This document shows, one piece after another, positions 1-9,190 of a DNA stretch of 64,000 nt. Below the pieces are notes generated by a model. It ran no database searches and was not told where the DNA came from. It worked only from the letters and a program-made list of their open reading frames with translations. The stretch spans positions 164,926 through 228,925 of the forward strand of contig JACZJN010000162.1 of NCBI GenBank assembly GCA_014860565.1, written 5' to 3'. The position numbers and the translations under genes are program-made. This stretch comes from Bacteroidota bacterium. GTDB taxonomy: Bacteria > Bacteroidota > Ignavibacteria > SZUA-365. Within the stretch, counting starts at the first letter, position 1; each line of letters begins with the position of its first letter.

Positions 1-1
1 T

Positions 2-2221
2 GGCGTCGTCGCCATACATGCCCCGGACATCGATTTCATTCTTTTCCAAAGGCTCTTCGATATGCTGGATGGAAGCATGCTCCCGTTCCGCGGGTTGGAC
101 AACACGCTGCAGTCGGGCGAGATCGACACTCATACGGAGTGACCCGAACGCCACTTCCACCTTGCCCCGCTCAGGATCCGCCAGTGCGATGCCTTTGGTC
201 TGTGGGTTGTCGCGCATCGCGACTTCGTCCCCGGAATGGATCTCTGCGCTCGGACTCTCGTCACGATGAGCTACGGGAAGCAATTCGCTGAGCTGTTCCC
301 TCACCTCGGAGCGACTTTTCTCTACGCGATCATGCGCCCGGCGGATGGCTTCTTTCGAAGCCTGCTCCTCGCGTATGCCCCGAATCGCTTCCTCCACTGC
401 GGCATTGGCATCGTGGAGGATGCGTTCCGCCTGCTCAAGCGACTGTCGTTTGAACTCCTTGCCCTCCTGTTTCATCGCCTTCAGTTTCTGATCGTATTCA
501 GTCGAAAGCTGGTTGAATTTATCTTCCTGCTGCTCGGTGCGCCTCAAACGTATTCCGAGTTCCTGTGATTGCCGTTCCACCTCGGCCAGCAACTGCTCCA
601 GCGCATCTGACTGCGTGCCGCCGATCTCCCTTGCCCGTTCGATGATGGCAGGGTCCATCCCATGACGCCGCGTGATTTCGAAGGCATAGCTGCTGCCGGG
701 CAAGCCCGAGCGAAAAACGTACGTCGGCTCGAGCGTCTGCAAGTCAAACTCCATTGCAGCGTTCTGCATGTCTGCCTGCTCGTACGCAAAGGCCTTGAGC
801 ATGCCGTGGTGTGTCGTGGCGATGACATGCGCCCGTGCTTGCGTCAGACGTTCAAGGATGGCGGCTCCGAGAGCGCTGCCTTCAGAGGGGTCAGTCCCGG
901 TACCGATTTCATCAATCAGTACGAGTGACTTCGCGCGTGCGGTGCTGACGATACGCGCCAGACGGCTAATGTGCGAACTGAAGGTACTCAGATCATTTTC
1001 CAGGGATTGTTCGTCTCCGATGTCGACATGCACGTCGGTATACATCGGGAATTCGCTCTTCGCATCGCAGGGAACAGGAATGCCACTCTGGACCATGAGC
1101 ACCAGAAGGCCAACGGTTTTCATGGTCACACTCTTTCCGCCGGCGTTCGGACCGGTGATAATGATGGTCGTGGCTTCTTCGCCAAGCGTGATATCCAGCG
1201 GAACAACATCCTTCATTTTTTTATGCAGAAGGAGCAGCGGATGCCTTGCATGCTCGAGGACGAGCGAACCTTCGAGCTTGACATGCGGACACGCACCGAG
1301 AACTGCATTTCCGTAGCGCGCGCGCGCGTAGAGACTGTCTATTTCGCCTACGAGTTCCACGGAACGCAGCAGCGGCTGCACTGCAGCGCGAAGCCTGTCG
1401 GTCAAGTCGGTGAGAATCGCCGCCACCTCGCGAATCTCGGCAAACTGAAGGTCGCGGATTTCATTGTTGAGGTCGAGTGTCTCGGTCGGCTCGATATACA
1501 CCGTTTGGCCCGATGCCGAGGACGAGTGTATGAAGCCCTGGATCTGGCGTTTGTACTCTGTTTTCACAGGCAAGACCATGCGGCCGTCGCGCATGGTGAC
1601 GAGTTCCTCCATCACTATTTCGTCTTCCGAGACGCGTTTGAGAATCGCTTCCATGCGCCGGCGCAACTGGCCGCTTTTTTCGATGATCTCACGGCGCAGA
1701 TTGCGCAGTTCCTTGCTCGCATTGTCCTTGACCTTCCCCTCCTGATCGACGACACGGTCTATATGAAATTCGAGCATCTTGTCTTCATGGAGTTCGCTGG
1801 CAAGCTGAGCGAGCAGCGCAAGACGTTCGCTCCGCTTCGCGAAGAAGGCTTTCAGCTTTCGACCGGTGACAAGCAGGTGGAGGATTTCGAGAAAATCCTC
1901 TGAGGCGATCATACTGCCGGCCTTCGCGGCGCGATGCAGCGCGGGGCGCATGTCGTCGAGCGATTCGAGCGGCGGAGCATCGTCGGCGTCAATGAGAGCA
2001 TGCATTTCGTCGACGCGCGCGAGTTCGTCGCGCACGAGCGCGAACATAGGCGACGGCGTCAACTTCTCTATGCGTTCCTGACCAAAGAGCGTAGCGCAAT
2101 GTCCTGCGATATGGCTGCGCAGACGCGCGAATTCCAGCTTTGCCAAGGCGTCAGCGAATGGCGTATGTTCCTGCACTCCGATTCTCCAGGCATCGCAAGT
2201 CAGAGGAGTTTCCGCCTCCAT
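2..2221 (-). CDS. mutS2: Endonuclease MutS2 (3'-truncated by window edge)
   Basis: This frame is open from an ATG at 2221 to the window edge (740 codons), so it is missing from the ORF track. The translation has the MutS core and ATPase: Walker A GPNAGGKS near residue 355 and Walker B LIDEIGTGTDPSEG near residue 432. A long charged coiled coil follows (about 520-640), and the last visible residues, EIDVRGMYGDDA, look like the start of the C-terminal Smr nuclease domain. The family is usually about 780-800 aa, so roughly 50 residues are missing. MutS2 acts on branched DNA to limit recombination and rescues collided ribosomes; it is not the mismatch-repair MutS. It lies downstream of the exbB-exbD operon, separated by a terminator. 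Confidence 0.93.
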   Translation of the reverse strand, partial: MEAETPLTCDAWRIGVQEHTPFADALAKLEFARLRSHIAGHCATLFGQERIEKLTPSPMFALVRDELARVDEMHALIDADDAPPLESLDDMRPALHRAAKAGSMIASEDFLEILHLLVTGRKLKAFFAKRSERLALLAQLASELHEDKMLEFHIDRVVDQEGKVKDNASKELRNLRREIIEKSGQLRRRMEAILKRVSEDEIVMEELVTMRDGRMVLPVKTEYKRQIQGFIHSSSASGQTVYIEPTETLDLNNEIRDLQFAEIREVAAILTDLTDRLRAAVQPLLRSVELVGEIDSLYARARYGNAVLGACPHVKLEGSLVLEHARHPLLLLHKKMKDVVPLDITLGEEATTIIITGPNAGGKSVTMKTVGLLVLMVQSGIPVPCDAKSEFPMYTDVHVDIGDEQSLENDLSTFSSHISRLARIVSTARAKSLVLIDEIGTGTDPSEGSALGAAILERLTQARAHVIATTHHGMLKAFAYEQADMQNAAMEFDLQTLEPTYVFRSGLPGSSYAFEITRRHGMDPAIIERAREIGGTQSDALEQLLAEVERQSQELGIRLRRTEQQEDKFNQLSTEYDQKLKAMKQEGKEFKRQSLEQAERILHDANAAVEEAIRGIREEQASKEAIRRAHDRVEKSRSEVREQLSELLPVAHRDESPSAEIHSGDEVAMRDNPQTKGIALADPERGKVEVAFGSLRMSVDLARLQRVVQPAEREHASIQHIEEPLEKNEIDVRGMYGDDA

Positions 2222-2264
2222 GGCAGATCCGCGCTTGCGATACGTTAGCGATTGAGGAAAAATG

Positions 2265-2299
2265 AAAAAGGCAAACGCCGTCGTGACGCTTGCCTTTTT
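2265..2299 (-). terminator. Intrinsic terminator after exbB-exbD-exbD
   Basis: The arms AAAAAGGCAAACG and CGCTTGCCTTTTT pair over 13 bp with one mismatch, around a 9-nt loop. A-runs and T-runs flank the stem on both sides, so it could work in either direction. It sits between the stop of the distal exbD and the start of mutS2, and would separate the two transcription units. Confidence 0.75.
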
Positions 2300-2318
2300 A
2301 CATTGAAATACGGTCTGG

Positions 2319-2732
2319 TCACATCTTGACGAGCGCCGAATAATTGATGCGCAAAGCATCGGCACGGCGCAGTTCCTGCTGCACGTCGCTGACGATACCC
2401 ATTCTGGACCCCTTGTCGATGCGCAGAGACATGATAATATTCGGATTGTTCATGCGCTTCTGATATGCGATATCGCTGATCGCACCGACGGGGAGAATGG
2501 AATCATCGATCTGGATGCGTTCGTCTTTCCCGATCCAGATATAAGACAGCAGTCGCTTGTTGTCGATTTTTTCCAGCGCCACGGCTTCCGGTAGCGTGTA
2601 CTGTACCTGGACATCCACTTCCCTGAGCACGGTCGTAACCATGAAGAAGATGAGAAGCATGAAAATGATGTCAGGCAGAGACGCGGTCGGAATCGTCTGC
2701 TGTGTCTGCGCTATTTTTTTCTGAAATTTCAT
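2319..2732 (-). CDS. exbD: ExbD/TolR-family biopolymer transport protein (second copy)
   Basis: A 137-aa protein with the ExbD layout: a short cytoplasmic N-terminus, one membrane segment near residues 22-40 (PDIIFMLLIFFMVTTVLR), and a periplasmic domain. The Asp in the membrane segment (LPDIIFMLL) is the position that carries protons in this family. ExbD works with ExbB to turn the proton gradient into force on TonB-like or gliding partners. It follows another exbD by 21 bp and ends just before a terminator. The partner it drives is not in the window. Confidence 0.88.
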   Translation of the reverse strand: MKFQKKIAQTQQTIPTASLPDIIFMLLIFFMVTTVLREVDVQVQYTLPEAVALEKIDNKRLLSYIWIGKDERIQIDDSILPVGAISDIAYQKRMNNPNIIMSLRIDKGSRMGIVSDVQQELRRADALRINYSALVKM

Positions 2733-2753
2733 CTGCGGGCTGCTCCTGCTTGA

Positions 2754-3263
2754 TTACCCTTCTGCCTGGGTCGGTTCAGCAAGGGAGATACGCTGGGGAA
2801 TCGCCTTGCGAATTTCCTGGATTTGCTCTTCGGTGGCTTCTTCGGCCGGGACGCCAAATTTCTCTTTCGAGTACTCGTCGCGCAGAGCGCGGTAGGCCAG
2901 TTTGAGCTGGTCCATCACGCTGATGTAGATATTGTACGGCGTATCGCGGACGGTTTTATAGCTGATGATCAGCTTCGGATTGGCCTTGATGCGGGCGATG
3001 ATTTCCGGTTTGATCTGGGGTATGCCGATGATCTTTTCATCGAGGAGCACATCTCCCACCTCATTGACGAGGAGGTTCGCGATGTTGTCGGACTTCACCT
3101 GCACCTGCTCCGCATTATCCACCCAAGGCGGCAGCACGAGATCAATGCCGGTGTCGATATCGATCGTCGTGGTCACCAGGAAGAACAACAGCAGCAGAAA
3201 GGAAATGTCCGCCATCGAGCTGGTGGGGATTTCAACAGGCGGTTTCTTTCTCTTTCGAAACAT
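2754..3263 (-). CDS. exbD: ExbD/TolR-family biopolymer transport protein (first copy)
   Basis: A 169-aa ExbD-like protein. A basic N-terminus (FRKRKKPPVEIPTSSM) precedes one membrane helix, ADISFLLLLFFLVTTTI (about 18-35), which contains the conserved Asp. A periplasmic domain of about 130 residues follows. It is clearly diverged from the downstream exbD, so the two are paralogues rather than a recent duplicate. Paired ExbD genes behind one ExbB are common in Bacteroidota, where one complex can energise TonB-dependent uptake. The gap to exbB is 42 bp. Confidence 0.88.
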   Translation of the reverse strand: MFRKRKKPPVEIPTSSMADISFLLLLFFLVTTTIDIDTGIDLVLPPWVDNAEQVQVKSDNIANLLVNEVGDVLLDEKIIGIPQIKPEIIARIKANPKLIISYKTVRDTPYNIYISVMDQLKLAYRALRDEYSKEKFGVPAEEATEEQIQEIRKAIPQRISLAEPTQAEG

Positions 3264-3305
3264 GTGAAATACTCCTTCGGAGTTGGATGAAAAAAGGAAG
3301 ATGGC

Positions 3306-4004
3306 TTATTTGCTGACCTTCTTTCCTCTCTGGAGCATGACGAGCGAATCGATGAGTTCGATCGAGCTTTCTTCCATTTCCACGACAAGTTTGTCGATGC
3401 GGGAAACGAAGTAGTTGTAGAATACCTGGAGAATCATGGCCACGAGAAGACCAAACAGGGTCGTAAGCAGAGCGACGGAAATACCGCTCGCAACGATTTC
3501 CGGGGAAATGTTCTTCGCAGCGGCAATGGAATCGAAGGCCTGGATCATTCCCTGTACCGTTCCGGTGAAGCCGAGAAGCGGGGCGATCGAGATAAAGGTC
3601 GAGAGCCAGATCATGCCGCGCTCGAGAAAGGACATCTCGATGGAGCCATAGCTGATGACGGCTTTCTCGGCTGCCTCGATACCTTCATCGGCACGCATGA
3701 GACCGGCCTGGAACACGCTGGCGATGGAACCGCTGCTCTTTGAGCATACGTCGATCGCGCGCTCAACGCCGCCTTCGTCAAGACCCTTCTTGACGTCGAC
3801 GATGAACTTCTTCGTGTTGACGGAAGCGCGAGAGATGGAGATGAATTTGAAGATCACGAATGCGAGGCCGAGGACCAGGCATGCGAGAATCGGCCACATG
3901 AATCCGCCACCCTGATTGAATTTTTCAATCAGATAATTGATGACGCCAGAATTGTCACCGGCTTCCTGAAGGAGCAGGAGGAAGGTTCCAAGAACATGCT
4001 GCAT
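3306..4004 (-). CDS. exbB: MotA/TolQ/ExbB proton channel family protein
   Basis: A 232-aa protein with three predicted membrane helices: FMWPILACLVLGLAFVIFKF (about 35-54), WLSTFISIAPLLGFTGTVQGM (about 133-153) and VALLTTLFGLLVAMILQVFYNYF (about 178-200). The segment APLLGFTGTVQGMIQAF is the MotA/TolQ/ExbB signature. It forms the stator pentamer around an ExbD dimer. The start is supported by GGAGG 9 nt upstream of the ATG. A sigma-70-like promoter lies about 150 bp further upstream, consistent with this being the first gene of exbB-exbD-exbD. Confidence 0.92.
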   Translation of the reverse strand: MQHVLGTFLLLLQEAGDNSGVINYLIEKFNQGGGFMWPILACLVLGLAFVIFKFISISRASVNTKKFIVDVKKGLDEGGVERAIDVCSKSSGSIASVFQAGLMRADEGIEAAEKAVISYGSIEMSFLERGMIWLSTFISIAPLLGFTGTVQGMIQAFDSIAAAKNISPEIVASGISVALLTTLFGLLVAMILQVFYNYFVSRIDKLVVEMEESSIELIDSLVMLQRGKKVSK

Positions 4005-4151
4005 GTTAATATGCCTCCATTAAAAAAATTATGGGTACAGATTTCGTTCGTGTGTCATCTGGCGCCACGCTGCCTCCTGCCTCGGCAGCAAAGCGGCTGG
4101 TTGCCCTGATAGTGTTTCCAGCAAATTGATTTAGCTCGAAACATCGTTTCT

Positions 4152-4180
4152 AAAATACGCCTCCCCCGTGCGAAACTCAA
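4152..4180 (-). promoter_or_regulatory. Predicted sigma-70-type promoter for the exbB operon
   Basis: Read on the minus strand, TTGAGT and TATTTT are separated by exactly 17 bp within the 231-bp gap between nanE and exbB. This would give a leader of roughly 140 nt ending in the GGAGG site of exbB. The call rests on consensus match and position only. Confidence 0.45.
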
Positions 4181-4235
4181 GCAGGAATCCGGGAAAATAA
4201 TACCCACCGCTCCTCGGTCCCCCCTTTCGCCTTTC

Positions 4236-4949
4236 TCAATGCTGGTGGTGATGCGGCACCTTGAGGGCGTTGGTGAACATTTGCGCCACGATGTGGGGAC
4301 GCGTGATTGCCGATCCGACCACCACGGCGTGCGCACCGAGCGCAATCGCCTCCGCGGCATGTTCGGGATTCCAGATTCTGCCCTCGGCGATGACCGGAAT
4401 GGTCAAGGATTTCGAAAGCTCATGTATCAACGCGAAATCCGGAGTGTGATAGTCGCTTGTCTGTGTGCCGGGCGTATAGCCGGCGAGCGTCGTCGCGACC
4501 AAATCCGCACCGCTCTCCGCCGCACGAATGCCTTCGCGGAACGTGGCCACATCGGCCCAGAGCAGTGCCTTGAAACGTTTCCGTACTTGCTCGAAAAACA
4601 GGAAGCCATCGCTGCCGTCAGGCCGTTTCCGCTTGGTGCCATCGATCGCGATAATGTCGGCCCCCGCTTCGAGCAGCGCTTCCACGTCGTTCATGCCCGC
4701 GGTGATCAGCGCAGAACCGTCTTCATAACTCCCCTGCGTGAAGCCGATGATAGGCAAGCCGGTGCGGGGGCGTATACTGCGCACGTTCTCGATACCTTCG
4801 ATGCGAATGCCGACTGCCCCTCCCCGTTCGGCGGCGCGGACGAAATAGGCGAGGAGCTCCGGCATCGCTTCCTTCTCCTCTTCATCCACATGGCAGGAGA
4901 CGACGAGCCCGTTATGCAGCGAGGTGATTTTTTCATCGATGAAGGACAT
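4236..4949 (-). CDS. nanE: Putative N-acetylmannosamine-6-phosphate 2-epimerase
   Basis: A 237-aa TIM-barrel protein of the NanE family, which converts ManNAc-6-P to GlcNAc-6-P in the cytoplasm. Typical segments are LVVSCHVDEEE (start of strand 1), GAVGIRIEGIENVRSI, ADIIAIDGTKRKRPDG (active-site region), ADLVATTLAGYT, and the C-terminal phosphate-binding IPVIAEGRIWNPEHA and GAHAVVVGSAITRP. The last residues are His-rich (VPHHHQH). No sialic-acid lyase, kinase or transporter is nearby, so its physiological route is unclear. It lies 24 bp downstream of the zinc-ribbon membrane protein and is probably co-transcribed with it. Confidence 0.88.
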   Translation of the reverse strand: MSFIDEKITSLHNGLVVSCHVDEEEKEAMPELLAYFVRAAERGGAVGIRIEGIENVRSIRPRTGLPIIGFTQGSYEDGSALITAGMNDVEALLEAGADIIAIDGTKRKRPDGSDGFLFFEQVRKRFKALLWADVATFREGIRAAESGADLVATTLAGYTPGTQTSDYHTPDFALIHELSKSLTIPVIAEGRIWNPEHAAEAIALGAHAVVVGSAITRPHIVAQMFTNALKVPHHHQH

Positions 4950-4973
4950 GCATATCTCCGGTGTGACGTGGTG

Positions 4974-5729
4974 CTATGCGAAAGCCCGCAAAAGTTCGGC
5001 TCCGACAAGCACCATGATGGCGAGGAACAGCCAAAGCGGCACTTGTTGAATCAGAATCGATTTATACGACGGACCATGGACACGGAATCCCAACGGCAAC
5101 AGCAGGAGGCTCCATATCACGGAAATCATGCTCAGTATTCCGAGCATCCAGAACGGAAGCGGCAGAAGCTGCCACGGTGCAGGATTCGTAGAGAACAGAA
5201 TGAGTCCAAAAACGCTGAGCTGAATCGGAAACACGATCACGGAGGCCCACATCATGGGCGTCAGACTCCAGGCAACCCATGCAGCAGTTTCGCGATACCG
5301 CAGAATCACTCCGAAAAACAGACGAAAAAGCAAGCGCTGCAGAAGCGATGCTGCCGCCAGAAGCAGCAGCCCCAGCACGGGTCCAACCGCGACGACGCCG
5401 AGCAGAAGGTAGCCGAAGGGCATTGTCGTGTCGCCAACACGCGCGACAAACAGCATTGCGGCAAAAAACAGTGGACCACAAAGGGCAAACAGCAGATGCG
5501 TGTAATTCTTCTGCTCGCTTCGCCCGATGCGCAGCGCAGTGGCCGTCGGCTGCTCGAGCATGCCCCAGAGCGTCGAAAACAGGTCGAGTGCGGGGACGCG
5601 GTCTCGTACGTACGCGCCGCAATCGCTGCAGCGCAGCTGAAGCGTGAAATTATCCACGCCGCAGGAAGGACAAGGTTTTGTCCATGCGCGCATCGGTTGC
5701 ATGATCGCACTCACCCGACTTTTCCACAA
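4974..5729 (-). CDS. Zinc-ribbon plus Yip1-like multi-pass membrane protein
   Basis: A 251-aa protein. The N-terminus carries a four-Cys zinc ribbon (PCPSCG, then CSDCG, about residues 19-37). After a short cytoplasmic linker, five or so hydrophobic segments follow (about 75-95, 103-130, 150-175, 185-210 and 228-248). This layout resembles bacterial Yip1-domain proteins, whose function is unknown. The first ATG gives a leader MWKSRVSAI; the ATGs at MQPMRAW are possible alternative starts. It starts 21 bp after secA ends and is probably in the same transcript. The Yip1 assignment is inferred from architecture. Confidence 0.6.
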   Translation of the reverse strand: MWKSRVSAIMQPMRAWTKPCPSCGVDNFTLQLRCSDCGAYVRDRVPALDLFSTLWGMLEQPTATALRIGRSEQKNYTHLLFALCGPLFFAAMLFVARVGDTTMPFGYLLLGVVAVGPVLGLLLLAAASLLQRLLFRLFFGVILRYRETAAWVAWSLTPMMWASVIVFPIQLSVFGLILFSTNPAPWQLLPLPFWMLGILSMISVIWSLLLLPLGFRVHGPSYKSILIQQVPLWLFLAIMVLVGAELLRAFA

Positions 5730-5750
5730 CGCCCGGGTTGCCCGAACATG

Positions 5751-8700
5751 TTACTCTCCGTGGCAGTTCTTGTATTTCTTCCCGCTTCCACAGGGACAGG
5801 GGTCATTCCGACCCGGGCGTTTCTCTACCCGTATCGGTTGCCGCTTCCCTGCCGTGGCTTCCGAGGGTGCTTCGTGACCGGGGATCGCCGGCTGGTTGCC
5901 GCTGAATCCCATGCCTTCGGAAGACTGATGGCTGGTGACGAGGTCGGAAATTCTCGGCCCGCGGGGACGTTGCGGCATCTGCTCCTGCACGGGATAGAGC
6001 CGGAAGACCATACCAAGCACTTCGCGGTTGATCATGCCGAGCATCTGCACGAACAGATCGAACGCTTCGCGTTTATATTCGATAAGCGGATCCTTTTGTC
6101 CGTACGCCCGCATATGGATACCTTCCTTCAGGTCGTCCATCTCGCGGAGATGCTCTTTCCATCGAAGATCGATCACCTGCAGGATGGCCATGCGCATCAG
6201 CTGCTGCATCAGGTTCTGGCCGAGCTGCTCCTCCTTTCTGCGAAGGAAGTCGACCGCATTTTTCACGATCTGGTCGCGGAGTTCAGGCGCCCCGGAAATG
6301 CTCACACGTTCCCGGTCGAGATCAAGGTCTACAACGAGATTGCGGCGCACTTCCTCGCGTAACGCGTCCATGTCCCCGGCTTCCCAATGCTGATTGGCGA
6401 TGTCCTCTGCATACTGGTCTACCATCTCGAGAATTTCGTCCTTGAGATTCTCGCCGATCAGCGCCTGCTTGCGTCGTGAATAAATCACCGTGCGCTGCTG
6501 GTTCATGACATCGTCGTATTCGAGCAGCCGCTTGCGAATGCCGAAGTTGTTTTCCTCGACCTTTTTCTGGGCGCGCTCGACGGATTTTGTGATCATGCTG
6601 TGCTTGATCACCTCGCCTTCTTCGACACCGAGACGCGTCATCACGGAAGCGATGCGGTCGGACTTGAACAGTCGCATCAGATCATCTTCCAGGGACAGAT
6701 AGAAACGGGAACTGCCCGGATCACCCTGGCGGCCGGCGCGCCCTCGCAGCTGCCTGTCGATACGGCGCGCTTCGTGGCGTTCGGTGCCGATGATAACGAG
6801 ACCGCCTGCCTCCTTGACACCCGGTCCGAGCTTGATGTCGGTACCGCGGCCCGCCATGTTCGTCGCGATGGTCACGGCTCCGGGGAGTCCGGCATTTGCG
6901 ACAATCTCCGCTTCGTGGCGGTGCTGTTTGGCGTTGAGCACGCTGTGCGGCACGCCGCGTCGCTTGAGCATGCGCGAAAGCGTTTCCGACACTTCCACGC
7001 TGGTCGTACCGACGAGCGTGGGTTGCCTGTTGGAGCGGCACTCCTCGATGTAATCGATCACGGCATTGTACTTCTCACGCCGGGTCTTGTAGATATGGTC
7101 TTCCTCATCGTTTCGCACGATTGGCTGGTTCGTCGGGATGACCATGACGTCAAGTTTGTAAATTTCGTAGAACTCACCGGCCTCGGTTTCTGCAGTACCC
7201 GTCATTCCGGCAAGCTTCTTGTACAGGCGGAAGTAGTTCTGCAGGGTAATCGTGGCGAGTGTCTGCGTGTCGCCCTCCACCTTCACGTTTTCCTTGGCCT
7301 CGATGGCCTGGTGCAGTCCCTCGGAGTAACGGCGGCCCGGGAGAATGCGTCCGGTAAACGTATCGACGATCATCACCTTGCCGTCCTGCACGACATATTC
7401 CACGTCTTTCTCATAGAGGCAGAAGGCCTTCAGGAGTTGGTGCACGGTGTGGATGCGGTCGCTACGTTCAGCGTACACCGACTGCAGCTTGTCCTTCTCA
7501 AGCAGCAATTCCTTCGGATCGAGACCGAGTCCTTCGAGTGCGCTGAGTTCCGAGGCGATATCCGGCAGCACAAAGAAATCGATCTCTTCCTTCGAAGGTG
7601 CGAGGAAGGCCCGTCCCTTCTCGGTGAGGTCGACGATATACGTTTTCTCGTCGATGGAGAAATAGAGTTCGTCGATGATCTCGGGCATGCGACGCGCATT
7701 GTCGGCACGATAGACGTTTTCCGTCTTCTGCATCAGCGTTTCGTTTTCCGGATCGCTGAGGATCTTGAGCAGCTTCTTGTTTTTCGGCAGACCGCGCTGC
7801 GCACGGTAGATCAGCACACCGGCTTCCTCGCGTTTGCCTTCCTTCATCAGGCGCTCGGCATCGGCGAGAATCTTGGCCACGAACGCATTCTGCGCATTGA
7901 GAATGCGGTCGACGCGGGGTTTCATTTCATCGAACTTGTGGTCGGTATCGCCCACCGGGCCGCTGATGATCAGCGGCGTACGCGCTTCATCGATGAGCAC
8001 GGAATCGACTTCGTCGACGATGGCGAAGTTATGCTCGGGCTGCACCATCTCGCTCGAATCGATCACCATGTTGTCGCGCAGGTAATCGAAACCGAATTCG
8101 TTGTTGGTGCCGTAGGTGATGTCCATGCCATAGATTTCCCGGCGCTGCTGCGGACTCATGTCGTTTTGAATGCAGCCGACCGTCAAGCCGTGGAACGCGT
8201 ACACCGGCGTCATCCACTCGCTGTCGCGACGGGCGAGGTAGTCGTTGACCGTTACCAGGTGCACGCCTTTCCCCGTGAGTGCGTTGAGAAACACCGGGAG
8301 CGTGGCGACGAGAGTTTTCCCCTCTCCCGTGGCCATTTCAGCGATTTTGCCGTGGTGTATCGCAATGCCTCCGATGAGCTGGACGTCGAAGGGCACCATG
8401 TTCCAGACAACCTTGTTGTCCACAACCATGTATTCATGCCCGACGAGACGGCGGCACGTGTCCTTGACCACCGCGAACGCTTCGGGAAGAATTTCATCGA
8501 GCACGTCTTCACTCGTTTCGTGCAGTTCCGTACGCAGTGTTTTCAGTTTTTCATGCAGGGCGTCACGATCCGTGTTTTCCTTGTCCTCGCGCAATTCGGT
8601 GAGGATCGCTTCGATCTCTTCTTCTATCCCCCGGGTTGCTTCGGCGATCCTGTCGCGGAAGCCCTGCGTCTTTGCACGGAGTTCATCATCGGTCAGCGAC

Positions 8701-8807
8701 TGGAGGGGTTCATAGTACTTGTGTATTTCTTCGACGATGGGCATGACATCCTTGACGTCACGATCGTGCTTGCCCCCGCCAAAGAAGCGGGAAATGAGAT
8801 TCATCAT
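5751..8807 (-). CDS. secA: Preprotein translocase subunit SecA
   Basis: A 1018-aa ATPase motor that drives preproteins through SecYEG. Visible features are Walker A ATGEGKT near residue 158, the DEAD-like box IVDEVDSVLIDEARTPL, the helicase motif NMAGRGTDIKLGPGV, RLRGRAGRQGDPG, and the C-terminal zinc-binding tail DPCPCGSGKKYKNCHGE that binds SecB or ribosomes. It is longer than the E. coli protein (901 aa), mainly through an acidic helical insertion at about residues 61-105 and extra sequence in the middle, as is common in this part of the tree. It heads a run with the zinc-ribbon membrane protein and nanE. Confidence 0.97.
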   Translation of the reverse strand: MMNLISRFFGGGKHDRDVKDVMPIVEEIHKYYEPLQSLTDDELRAKTQGFRDRIAEATRGIEEEIEAILTELREDKENTDRDALHEKLKTLRTELHETSEDVLDEILPEAFAVVKDTCRRLVGHEYMVVDNKVVWNMVPFDVQLIGGIAIHHGKIAEMATGEGKTLVATLPVFLNALTGKGVHLVTVNDYLARRDSEWMTPVYAFHGLTVGCIQNDMSPQQRREIYGMDITYGTNNEFGFDYLRDNMVIDSSEMVQPEHNFAIVDEVDSVLIDEARTPLIISGPVGDTDHKFDEMKPRVDRILNAQNAFVAKILADAERLMKEGKREEAGVLIYRAQRGLPKNKKLLKILSDPENETLMQKTENVYRADNARRMPEIIDELYFSIDEKTYIVDLTEKGRAFLAPSKEEIDFFVLPDIASELSALEGLGLDPKELLLEKDKLQSVYAERSDRIHTVHQLLKAFCLYEKDVEYVVQDGKVMIVDTFTGRILPGRRYSEGLHQAIEAKENVKVEGDTQTLATITLQNYFRLYKKLAGMTGTAETEAGEFYEIYKLDVMVIPTNQPIVRNDEEDHIYKTRREKYNAVIDYIEECRSNRQPTLVGTTSVEVSETLSRMLKRRGVPHSVLNAKQHRHEAEIVANAGLPGAVTIATNMAGRGTDIKLGPGVKEAGGLVIIGTERHEARRIDRQLRGRAGRQGDPGSSRFYLSLEDDLMRLFKSDRIASVMTRLGVEEGEVIKHSMITKSVERAQKKVEENNFGIRKRLLEYDDVMNQQRTVIYSRRKQALIGENLKDEILEMVDQYAEDIANQHWEAGDMDALREEVRRNLVVDLDLDRERVSISGAPELRDQIVKNAVDFLRRKEEQLGQNLMQQLMRMAILQVIDLRWKEHLREMDDLKEGIHMRAYGQKDPLIEYKREAFDLFVQMLGMINREVLGMVFRLYPVQEQMPQRPRGPRISDLVTSHQSSEGMGFSGNQPAIPGHEAPSEATAGKRQPIRVEKRPGRNDPCPCGSGKKYKNCHGE

Positions 8808-8859
8808 GAGTAATCGTTCCTGTGAAATTGATGGGAATGCGGTTTGGTCCGGTGAACGA

Positions 8860-9165
8860 TCACCATGCAGACGGCGCGCGAATCGGGCGTGCGTTCAGAT
8901 GTTTGCGGGCCGGCGCGAAGCGCACCGAATTCTCATCACAGCGGCGCTGCGACGGAAGGATGGAAGGCCATGGGTTGTCGGGAAGGGATTTCGAAAGCAG
9001 GGGCTGCGTCTGCCTGCTGCGCAGCGAGCGGTGCAGCCGCGCTTCCGGAATGACCGCTTCGATGATCTGCCTGACGGCAGCAAGTTCCGCACGCTGCAGC
9101 ACCGCGGGATCCGAGTTGAGGATCGCGGTGCAGAACAGAGAAAACGTGAAGACGAAGCCGGTCAT
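8860..9165 (-). CDS. Possible small exported protein upstream of secA (doubtful)
   Basis: A 101-aa ORF with a hydrophobic N-terminus (MTGFVFTFSLFCTAIL) that could be a signal peptide, followed by a short amphipathic stretch and a basic, low-complexity C-terminus. It lies 52 bp upstream of secA in the same direction, in the 450-bp stretch 8808-9257 that otherwise holds no gene. Plus-strand ORFs of similar size occupy the same stretch, so chance is a real possibility. I recognise no family, and apart from a weak promoter-like sequence just upstream there is no support for expression. Confidence 0.3.
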   Translation of the reverse strand: MTGFVFTFSLFCTAILNSDPAVLQRAELAAVRQIIEAVIPEARLHRSLRSRQTQPLLSKSLPDNPWPSILPSQRRCDENSVRFAPARKHLNARPIRAPSAW

Positions 9166-9190
9166 GATAGAATGTGCTGTTTCATATAAA

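Noticed and set aside
971-1903. 310-aa plus-strand ORF
   Set aside because: It is antisense to mutS2, whose own frame is open through the region and carries the Walker motifs.
4239-6362. 707-aa plus-strand ORF
   Set aside because: It runs opposite nanE, the zinc-ribbon protein and the end of secA; its composition is rich in His, Arg and Gln, typical of an antisense shadow in GC-rich DNA.
6600-8813. 737-aa plus-strand ORF
   Set aside because: Entirely antisense to secA, with no recognisable domain.
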